A stretch of 64,000 nt of DNA from Tetracentron sinense. Its lineage: Eukaryota; Streptophyta; Magnoliopsida; Trochodendrales; Trochodendraceae. How positions within the stretch are numbered: the first letter of the stretch is position 1; every line of letters starts with the position of its first letter. Shown in pieces: positions 42,870 through 51,805 of the stretch. Under the pieces are notes generated by a model. It worked only from the letters and a program-made list of their open reading frames with translations. It did no database searches and was not told where the DNA came from. Location: assembly GCA_015143295.1 (NCBI GenBank), contig CM026564.1, forward strand, positions 11,086,416 to 11,150,415. The letters are read 5' to 3'. A program made the position numbers and the translations under genes.

Positions 42870-43991
42870 GGGGAGAGTATGAGAGGGTCTTGTGTATTTT
42901 TGTATTTTGATAGGTGGGCCTGTCCACCTTAGACTTAGACATGTCTTGTATTTATGTTAACTTGGAATACTATTTTGGATCATCAGAAGAAATGAAAATT
43001 TGTTTACGCTTCCGCATATATGATAGCTTCCGTGCTCTGATTATCGTTGTTAGTACTACATTTTATCTTGTGCATTACAGGATGGTTTGATAGGTACGCA
43101 GTGTGACACCTAAAATATCTCTAAACTCCTAGGGGGTATTTCGGGGCGTTACACTTCAAGCATGGGGTTTGATCCTCAAAGGTTAGTACACCCTTCTAGT
43201 TAACTTAGTAATAACCTAGGTTTCCTTTAAGAATGCTTGTGGATTGATCTTATATATATTCCTTTTTCTTGAAATGCATTATTTTCCCTAGAATGAACAT
43301 GATAACTTAAATGGTTGTGGATGACATATGGTGTTGATGGATGTAGTGTGATGGGAAACGATGAAAGGGCAATGTACACATAATAAACGCACATGAGATG
43401 TTTGAATACCAAGTGTTTGATGAAATGCATGTGTGAGAAATTAATTAAGAATATGACATTATGATTTGTGTTTTTCCCCAATTGAGTAGTTTTAACCAAA
43501 TGCAATGGATGCTTCCTTAACTCTCACATGTTTATTGATAATTAGTGAATTGGATAAATTGCTCTATATGTACTTTCTTAAATCCCACATGTCTATGAAA
43601 ATGTAAGAAACACTACAGTATGCTTTACTGTTGCATGTCACCATGATATCACCAAGACTATAAAGTATGAATTAGGGATTTTCCCCAAAATTTGGTAATT
43701 ATGCTAATATGCTTTATGTGTTTCCTTAAATTCTCATATGTCTATAGAAGTTGGAAATGCCAAATGATGTCCTTCAATTTTGTATGCCATTATGATTGCC
43801 ACCAATTGCTACACACAAGCACTCATGCATGCATGAACCGAGCTGTTCAAAGTATAAGTATACATACAAGAAACAACAAGAACATGACATTTGATTTACG
43901 GCACGAATGACAAAGTCAAACTTTGGGTCGATCAAGGGTAGGGCATATCCCAAGATATGTCATACCTGGCTCACAAGAAAAACAAGACAAT

Positions 43992-44465
43992 TTGCTAATG
44001 TGTTCCGTTCCATTATAGTTTGGGCATTAGTAAAGCAAGTGCAAGGATGCTAGTGTGTTCCGTTCCACCATAGTCCGGGCACTAGTCAAGTCAAGACAAT
44101 TTGCTAATGTGTTCCATTCCATTATAATTTGGGCATTAGTAAAGCAAGTACAAGGATGCTAGTGTGTTCCGTTCCACCATAGTCCAGGCATTAGTCATGT
44201 CAAGACAATTTGCTAATGTGTTCCATTCCATTATAATTCGGGCATTAGTAAAGCAAGTACAAGGATGCTAGTGTGTTTCGTTCCACCATAGTCCGGGCAC
44301 TAGTCAAGTCAAAACAAGATGCTAAAGTGTTCCATCCCATTATAGTTCGGACATTAGTAAAGCAGGACAAGCCGCTAGTATGTTCGTCCATTTCATAGTT
44401 CGGGTACTACTTAAACAAGACAAGCCGCTAGGATGTCTGTACATTTCATAGTTCAAGTACTAGCC
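43992..44465 (+). repeat. Hairpin-unit array in 3' LTR
   Basis: Alternating units with CTAATG/CATTAG and CTAGTG/CACTAG arms, finishing with CTAGTA- and CTAGGA-type arms. There are more units than in the 5' LTR, so the array is variable in copy number. Confidence 0.75.
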
Positions 44466-44775
44466 AAATGAGATAAGTGAATAAGGAACTCATGAGACTC
44501 ACAAGACGTATAAGAAACTCATAAGAACCATAAGATGAACAAGGAACTCACGAGACACGTAAGTAATTAAATGACGTTTTGGTTAAAGCATGAACATGGA
44601 GTATGATTTAGAATATGATGTTCAAGATTTACATTTGTTATTTTGTTTTAGCTTCCGCACTCTGATTATGTATCTGTGATGATGAACTGTACTATGCACG
44701 ACATATTAATGTTATTACTATTGTTAGCTAGTAACCTGTACTCACTGAGTATTTCATACTTAGCCATACCTATTG

Positions 44776-44844
44776 ATGTTGGTAGGTGCACCTCTCGAGA
44801 TATGTGCTCCGATTCCTTGGAGCGACTCGATTCATGGAGAGTAG
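44776..44844 (+). CDS. Short LTR micro-ORF, 22 aa
   Basis: It reads MLVGAPLEICAPIPWSDSIH then GE and a stop. The TCGGCAGGT context has decayed to TTGGTAGGT, but the P-L-E-I-C-x-P-x-P-W core matches the 5' LTR copy at 23115. Confidence 0.35.
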   Translation: MLVGAPLEICAPIPWSDSIHGE

Positions 44845-45170
44845 GAGCCTGCTCGGGATAGTCATCCAGATGTTAGGGGTCTTGACATGTGGCCCTATGG
44901 TGGGGTTGAGAGCCATGTATTTTGGGATTTACTTTTGGGGAGTTTCATGTGGGCCTGGGTCTGTAACTGAAGTTTTGTGCCTTTGTATTTATTGTAGTTT
45001 TTATTCAGTCGTTTGGTTAGGTAAACACTTGGAAGAACATTCTAATAGAAAAAATTTTCAGGTTCACTATTTGGCACGCCTTGTATACTCTTTACAAGAT
45101 GGTTTTAAGAATAAGTCACGTCGCCGAAGCATCATAACTCCTAGGTGGTATTTTGGGGCGTGACACTAAA

Positions 45171-45414
45171 CTCATTTCATTTCTATTCATACATAAAAAT
45201 AAAACCCTTCCTCCAATTCATATACGCTATCCTCTATTCCAAGCATACATTACCATAGACATACATCCCAATCTCATAACCATTCATTCAAACCCAATCC
45301 ATCACCCTTTGCCTTCCACCATTTCTGACAATTCATCAATTAACTAACCAATAAGCTTAAACCATCATTTTCCAACATCTTAAACACATGCCAAAATCTC
45401 CATTTCATGGGTAG
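45171..45414 (-). mobile_element. Old minus-strand LTR, piece 3
   Basis: It resumes directly after the CTAAA duplication. On the minus strand it is rich in GGATG/GGTATGG-type repeats, like 62890-63010 of the LTR at 61842. It ends where another LTR fragment begins. Confidence 0.55.
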
Positions 45415-46209
45415 TGTCATGACCCAAAATACCTCGTAGGAGTTAAGGATACTTTGGCTCGTGATGTACCTTATCAAATCATACCATCCTGTGGAATACA
45501 CAAGGCATAACATAGCAGAAGAAATTTCAAAGCGGAAGTAAACTTTCTAATAACATAAACTTGTATATGGTTACAAGTCTAAACCAACAGACTACAAACA
45601 AGTACAAAGTCTAAAGTGGACATTTCCCACATTCATAACCCTCAGCCTCACATCACTCAACAATAGTCTAGATTGGGCCACCTATCTAGAGCCCCATCAT
45701 TTTCATTGTAAAGTCCATGTTTCCGTTTTAGCTTATTCCGGTGTCAAAACAAGTGGGTCTAGTATATCTTGTGTCATTACCTTCAAACATCCACGACAAG
45801 TGAAGATGAAGACCGAAGAAGATCTGTTGAAGACTCGGTTGAAGACATTTCGATCATATCCATCGTTTCACTCATAGGATGGTAAGTAAGACCTAGAAGA
45901 CCAAAAATTATTCATATGGAAATGCTTAAAATCATAGAAAATGATTCCAAAAATCCTAGACCAATTGAAGCAAAGCATTATGGAATAAAATGAAGAAAAA
46001 TGCCAAAAATGCTCTTTAGGGTCAACCCTGACCCTCAAAGAATTTGTATGGCAAAAAATTCTAGAACATAAGAAATTTGAGGGTCGACCCAAAGTGTCAC
46101 TTGGGTCGACCGAAGCGTACATTTGGGTCGACACTCAACACTTAGGGTCGACCCTGATATAGGATTTCTTTCTAAATCCAATTTTTAGCAATTTCTAATT
46201 CCTTGGGGT
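45415..46209. mobile_element. LTR fragment(s) with GGGTCGACCC-type repeats
   Basis: 45415 to about 45700 resembles the start, on the plus strand, of the minus-strand chromovirus LTRs (TGTCATGACCCAAAATACC, then GTGGACATTTCCCAC). From about 45720 a different sequence carries four to five TCGACCC motifs (about 46020-46155) like those of copia LTRs. The boundaries and a TSD could not be fixed. Confidence 0.45.
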
Positions 46210-47639
46210 TGTAGAGCCCCGGATTTCAGGTGCCCTGTTCATGTGAATAGTGTTAGTGTACAGTGCATATAAAGGCCTAAGGCCTACCATGGGTCCTTGA
46301 TATTGGGGAAAGTGACGTGAGGGTTTTATATATGTGTGTTGAGTCTTAAAACAAGAGTATAATAATACTCAAGTATCTAGGGTATAAAATACTCTAAATA
46401 TGAATGTAGAACCCGGGAACCCATTTCTCAAGGTTGTGAATAGTGCCATGGGCACAAGTCTAGAAAAGGCCGAGGGTCATTTATGTAATTTGATTTATGA
46501 GACATGATGAGAATAGTTTACATTAGTTAAAGTATTGTTATTGGGTGTTTGGGATGAAGAACCAAGAGTATAACATACTCTAAGTGTCGAAACAAAGGGA
46601 TGTTTCCACATACCCTCAACTTGTGGAAGCTCTATTTTGGCCACCGCTCATCAGACTTAAGTGATTCTTGATCTATTAGAAAGATATTGAAGTCCTCTTC
46701 GAGTTCTATGCTTTACAATTTTTCTGATTTTGAGTGTAAGTTAGGTGAAATGGGGATTTTCGGAAAGTGGATCTGCTGTCAATTCAGCAGTCATTTTGGA
46801 CCAGTCCACATGTGGGCCCATTTATATTATGTAAAACTCAAAATTAGGAGTTGTACAAAACATGAAAGTTGTTTCCCTTTGAAACATGAATCCAAAAAAA
46901 GCTGAATCATCAAAATTGGATAAGGAAATCAAAAGTCATGGCCAAAATACTAAGATGGGAAAAACCGGGAAAATGAGGACCAATCCGGTCGACCAGATTT
47001 GTGACTGGTCGACCGGTGCACTGTTCATTTGCGCAGTGGCCGACTTCCAGAGATATTTTAAGGGTTTTTTGGGGTTTTGGCAACCCCCAAACACCTATAT
47101 AAGCCCAAAATTCATCCATAAGGGTTACAAGAACCCTATAGAGAGCTTGAGAGTGATTTTGAAGGAGGAGGAAGAAGAGAAACTTGGGTTCTCTTGTGTT
47201 GTTCTTAGTTTGAGTTGGTAGTTAAGGAGGAGCTTGGATCTTTCTCTTCAAGCTTGGAATTGGATTTCCCCAGCCTTCTAAACACTCCGAAATTGAAGAA
47301 ACTCAATCCTTCAAGAGGTAGAACAATCTACTAACTTGCCTTGCTATACTTCATCGATGTTTAAATTTGTTTATATGGTTTAAGTAAATGGACTTGATGA
47401 AAGTTAGGATGTTTTGGCCATAATTATAATTCCTATATTATAAGTAAGTTATAAAGCATAATTTTGATAAGATAATTAGTATCTAAACTCCACTAAATTG
47501 CTTTACTATGAGTTGCAAATGAATAGTAGAATTTGAGGCATGTCCTTGATAGAAATTGGAATTGATAATCATGTTTTACAACATTGGATATTACCCTGAT
47601 TTTGAGGCTATTATACGGTTACTGAATTACTCACACTTA

Positions 47640-47830
47640 CTCTCATGAATATGATTCACACGATGTTCACAAGTCTCGGACAATTACAAGTCTCACATGA
47701 CATTCACAAGTCTCACATGATAAATACAAGTCTCGTATGATAATTACAAGTCTCGCATGATGATTACACAGCTCACACGATGTCCACAAGTCTCGCACGA
47801 TGTTCATAAGTCTCGCATGATTCAATGATT
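47640..47830 (+). repeat. 19-20 bp tandem repeat, ACAAGTCTCGCATGAT
   Basis: About nine units alternate ATAATTACAAGTCTCGCATG and GATGTTCACAAGTCTCGCA. A matching array is in the 3' LTR at 53250-53440. Confidence 0.85.
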
Positions 47831-48490
47831 CTCACAAGAACAGGGTTTTATAAAGTTCATAAGCAATATGTTGGTTAAAATAAAGTTCACAAGTAATGGA
47901 AAGTATATGGGAAAGTAATGGTACAAGATGATTCTAATCATCTATCTCAAGTTGATAGAAGGTCCGCCCATCTCCTGTGGCTTCATGGGTACAAATTAAT
48001 CAAATAATATCGATTGGGGAGGCACGATGGTAGGCCACCTGGAAGGGAAAGGGATATTGGTCGTCTACTCCAAAGGTAGCCTAAGGTGAGGATAACAGTA
48101 GGCCCGCCCAGTTTATGTGGGTACATGGTACTAGTTTCCCGACTCCTTAGGTGGATCTAGGGCATTTTAAATACCTGTAGATGAAAAGTAATGGAAACTA
48201 AGGTATTTTACAATACCTGTAATGGTAAGTAATGGTAACAGAAGTAACAGATGGTAACAGACGGTAACGGATATGACATATGTACATGATGCTTTTAAAT
48301 GCAAAAGTTTCTACTCTCTGATTAATAGCACTGCATATGTTCTGAATTAACTACTCTAAGATATATACTCGTTCTGCCTTGCTTTTACCTGTTTCGCTCT
48401 GATAAATGCATATGCTATCATTGATGCTTATAGTAATGCTAGTTAGTATTTTTTATACGTTGAGTATTCAATGCTCAGCCGAAGTTGTTA

Positions 48491-48580
48491 TCTTCGGCAG
48501 GTCACAGGTTGGATAGTTGTGCTCCTGAACCAGGATTCCAGAGGGAGTATGTCGAGAAGTCGATTGGTATTCATCAATGA
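48491..48580 (+). CDS. LTR micro-ORF copy, 29 codons
   Basis: It reads SSAGHRLDSCAPEPGFQREY then VEKSIGIHQ and a stop. L-D-x-C-A-P-x-P and EYVEK correspond to the DICAP...EEEYVEE core. The Trp is replaced by Gly. There is no ATG. The hairpin that carries the ATG in other families reads CCGAAG/CTTCGG here. Confidence 0.35.
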   Translation, partial: SSAGHRLDSCAPEPGFQREYVEKSIGIHQ

Positions 48581-48893
48581 TGGTTGAGTGATGAGAGGGA
48601 GAGACATGTATATGGGTTGACCTTATGGGATTTTTTTGTATTGATTTGAGTTGGTAACTCAATTTATGGACCTTGTGTGACGGTATAGCTTATATTGCAG
48701 TATTTTGTTTATAGTAGCACGTGGAAGATTACATTGTAAAGAAGAAAATTTTAGGTTCGCCTTTTTGCGTGCCTTGTATGCTCTTACAGGATGATGTGTA
48801 CGCCTTATGTGTCATGACAGGATGGTATGACACGACGGTCATGAGCCAAAAGTATCCTTAACTCTTAGGGGGTATTTTGGGTCGTGACAAAGT

Positions 48894-48906
48894 TGGTATC
48901 AGAGCT
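48894..48906 (+). promoter_or_regulatory. Primer-binding site of the LARD-like element
   Basis: TGGTATCAGAGCT follows the LTR end by four bases, identical to the chromovirus site. Confidence 0.92.
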
Positions 48907-51198
48907 TAGGCATTAGAACCCAAGGGACTAGAAGGTGCTCTTTTGAGTTTAGAACTCAGATTAACTCGTTATAGGTTGGTACCACGACAAAATTGGTATG
49001 AAGCCTAGGCATTAGAACGGTATGGGTAGGTTCTTTGAGTTAGACTTAGAACTCAGATGAGCTTTAAATTTTAGGTTTGATACAACGACATAATAGGTAT
49101 CAAGCAAGGGTATTAGGTTCGTATAGAAAATGGTATTCCAAGTATAGACTACTTAATAGTCTTAATTTGAAACCGGTTGATACTTCAACCGACTTAATTC
49201 CTAGCTTCGCTAAGTTATCCAGAAATCCCTATTGTGTGTATACTATATGTACTGTGTTGATGGGTGTCACTATATGCTAAGTGTTGTGTGCGTACTATAC
49301 GTTATAAATTATTGGAAACTAGTTCATCAAGCATAAGATTCTCTTTTATTTTACAAGTTTATTAAATTATGTTGAGTTATGCATCTTTATCACAAACAAG
49401 CACAAGTCACGCGTCATGGTGTGAAGATAAGTTTATATGAGTTCTTGTATACCCATGACTAGTAGGAACCCTGGAAGAAAGAAAAATAATGATAAATAAA
49501 TGAATATATAGATATAATTTTGGACAAGCTCATGGATGCTTGATGCACGGTTCTAGATACTGATGCGCGTTAATTCTACAGCTCGTTCTAGACTCAGTGC
49601 TCAGTCCAGGAAGTTCTAGATACAGATGCACGTTAATTCTACAGCACGTTCTGAACCCTATGCTCAATACAAAGTGATAAATATATTATAAACTCCAAAG
49701 ATGGTTTTGGGCTCAAAAATACAACAGCATCATACATAGCATGTGCATCACACATGACATGAACATCCTACCTAGCAGCATACATAGCATCCTACATGCA
49801 TCGCATGAGCATCATACATTTTCATACATGACACGCATTTCAGATATGGCATAAACATCACACACATATCATAAGCATCATGAACATTTCATATACATCA
49901 TATAGATCCTAGAAGCATCATACATGCCACAAAGATTAAGAGGAAATTGTTTAAACAACTCAAGGGCGTCTTAAGCTGGGTAATGTCTTGAGTTGTAATA
50001 GGTTAATACCTTAACCGAATCGGAGAGCTTAGTATAGAAATTCTATGGTGTGCCTATACTATTATTTGTATACTCTGATGTATACAATGCGCTATATAAG
50101 CACTTTATGCTCATTGAACTATTCAAGGAGCTTGATTCAAATTAGACTCATGTTGTGTTATGGCCCTCAGGACTCGTGTCATGAGACGTAGCAATCGAAG
50201 AAGTAGGTACCCAATGTGAAATTCTAGGATATAGGTACTATATCTTGTGATGTATGAACTTATGCGTGTCAAATGCAAGAATTATTATTCTAATGGATTG
50301 TGTAGTGAATAGTGCTTTTGCACTAAGCTTGTTCAAGCCAAAGTCTTATATGTGACCTCGGTATTCGAATTATGGAATGAGGGTTTCACATGACTCGAGG
50401 TGTGATTGGTGTTGTGCTTGTATTGGGTGTTCAAAGCGTGGGTACAACTACCCTAGGTGAGCTATGGGTTCAAACTAAGAGGTAGGATACTCTAACTGTA
50501 GAAAATGGATAAAATAGACAAGATAGGAAAAAAGGCAAAACCGGTTGACCGATCATATGGATTTTGGCCTTCTCATGTCTTTTGAGATATTTTAAGGGTG
50601 TAAGGGTTTTGAACCTAGATCAAAGTGGTAGCTTTGTTTTACTTTCCGAAGTTTGATCTTCACTATCACGAGTTTTCCAAGGTGCTTAGATCGAAGGGAT
50701 CCGATCTTTTTAAGTAGATAACCTAGGTGCCTTGCTGACAAGCTAGTGCCTAGCCATGTGTTGGTCATCAAGGGATTAGTATGTTCTTTTTAACTAGGGA
50801 GTTGTATTCCAAGCTTAGACTGAATAGTCAGTCTTAGTTAAGGTGGATGTTTCAACCGAACCTCGTGTCTTAGCTTCGCTAGGAACTTTATGATTGTATA
50901 CTTCCAAGTGCGTGTATAATTGCTCATATGTGTACTATACCCTAGAGTGTGGGCTATCAACTGCGATATGACCGATAACACTTTGGTTTCCAAGATAGAC
51001 TCACATTTTGCTATTGCTCTTCAGATTATTATCATGGGGTATAGTTGAACAGGTTATAAATATGATTGGACATGACCTGTTTCAAAATCAGTTAGTGATT
51101 TGGAAATTGTGTGCATGCACAGGGATGTCGAGGATGTATAGAATTCCCACTAAGCAGGACTGGGAGATTTGTGAGAGGATGAGAGTTACATTGATGCG
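48907..51198 (+). other. Internal leader of the LARD-like element
   Basis: It has no long frame. It contains the TTCTAGATAC...CACGTTCTAGAC doublet (49550-49670), the CATCATACATAGCAT repeat (49725-49930) and a gag start (ATGAGACGTAGCAATCGAAG near 50180) broken within a dozen codons. At 50208-50720 an LTR-like piece (with ACCGGTTGACCGATC) is inserted. A second copy of the leader end (TTCCAAGCTTAGACTGAATAG...GCTATTGCTCTTCAG) runs to about 51030. Confidence 0.65.
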
Positions 51199-51453
51199 AT
51201 GTTATCCGGCCTGGATCGGTCTATCCCAACAGATTCTGAAGGCCATTACACTAAGGCCATTCGGATAAACCCGAATGGAACTGCCTGGGTACCTTCGCCT
51301 CCGAAGAGGCTTGCAGCGCGAAAATACCGTGAGATTTTGAATACCCGTGAGCAAGCTAAGAAGAAGAAGTTGAAAGAGGAAGTGAAGGATCGCATGTTAG
51401 CAATCCGGGAGGGTAAGACGTCCCAGGAGGAAGCTGGGAGTAGTTCCAACTGA
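51199..51453 (+). CDS. Unknown 84-codon ORF before polypurine tract
   Basis: It reads MLSGLDRSIPTDSEGHYTKA, then RINPNGTAWVPSPPKRLAAR, then a Lys/Glu-rich helix-like stretch (REQAKKKKLKEEVKDRMLAI) and an acidic Ser-rich end. It is more GC-rich than its surroundings and has a coding-like composition. An overlapping frame upstream (51008-51268) may be its frameshifted beginning. I do not recognise a family. It could be captured host sequence or a relic of gag. Confidence 0.35.
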   Translation: MLSGLDRSIPTDSEGHYTKAIRINPNGTAWVPSPPKRLAARKYREILNTREQAKKKKLKEEVKDRMLAIREGKTSQEEAGSSSN

Positions 51454-51792
51454 GGTGTAGATGCCTGTGTTTTTCTATAGGGCCGTGACAGGAGACCGTA
51501 GTGCATCTATATCAATTTGGAGTATAAAAGATGCCCTAGTCGATCTTTTAAACAGTTGGCTTATATTTTATATATGTACAGTGTTATGATGTTTTGTTAT
51601 ACTGTGATTTACACGATTTCAATATGGTATATAGTGAATATGAAATGAAGGAAATGACTCTTTTGGTTATAGAAAATTTTATTCTATGGATGTTGCTATA
51701 CATTGCTTGACTTAATGATGGATAACAAAGTGTGGCAAAAAGTATACCTGCTTGATTTTGCCTTGTCCAAATTTCGATGATGAAATTTCTAT

Positions 51793-51805
51793 AAGGGGGG
51801 GAGGA
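51793..51805 (+). promoter_or_regulatory. Polypurine tract of the LARD-like element
   Basis: AAGGGGGGGAGGA directly precedes the 3' LTR. An AATTTCGATGATGAAATTTC near-palindrome lies just upstream. Confidence 0.9.

Larger units (their letters stand above)
40810..43153 (+). mobile_element. Solo gypsy LTR, 2.34 kb, TSD CTTCA
   Basis: TGTAGCACCCCGG...GGGGCGTTACA with exact CTTCA flanks (40805-40809, 43154-43158). It is a close relative of 23549-26068, with the same palindromes (41020-41215), donor-like TAAG|GTTAGTACACCC near 41598, four hairpin units and an open micro-ORF. Confidence 0.93.
18716..45165 (+). mobile_element. Gag-only gypsy element with long LTRs, TSD CTAAA
   Basis: Perfect CTAAA duplications lie at 18711-18715 and 45166-45170. 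After removing nested insertions it has LTRs of about 2.9-3.0 kb and an internal region of only about 2.8 kb. The internal part holds the initiator-Met primer site, a long leader, a gag frame with one CCHC knuckle, about 400 bp of 3' UTR and a polypurine tract. No protease, RT or integrase trace remains between the gag stop and the tract, so it fits the TR-GAG class of non-autonomous elements. Four later insertions interrupt it. Confidence 0.9.
39803..45165 (+). repeat. 3' LTR of the gag-only element (interrupted)
   Basis: It starts TGTAGAAGCCCAAATCTCGC and ends GGGGCGTGACA. It aligns with 18716-23504, including ACGATCGTAG palindromes at 40389-40540, TATA (CCTATAAATAGGGG near 40589) and the hairpin array at 43992-44465. 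It has about 40 bp near 39980-40020 that the 5' LTR lacks, and more array units. Confidence 0.88.
46210..48889 (+). repeat. 5' LTR of the LARD-like element, 2680 bp
   Basis: TGTAGAGCCCCGGATTTC...GGGTCGTGACA. It has the GTGAATAGTG start region, GCTGAATCATCAAAATTGG at about 46900, two GGTCGACC palindromes (46986-47020), CCTATATAAGCCC near 47094, donor-like AAGAG|GTAGAAC near 47317, the CTCGCATGAT tandem repeat, two consecutive stem-loops at 48458-48500 and the micro-ORF. Confidence 0.92.

Noticed and set aside
45415-46209. Complete minus-strand solo LTR with TSD GGTAG
   Set aside because: No matching far end or second GGTAG was found, and the second half has a different character. Kept only as a fragment.
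46886-47221. 111-codon frame conserved at 52511-52816
   Set aside because: It is present twice only because the two LTRs are near-identical. It spans the palindromes, TATA box and leader, so it cannot be a single coding unit.
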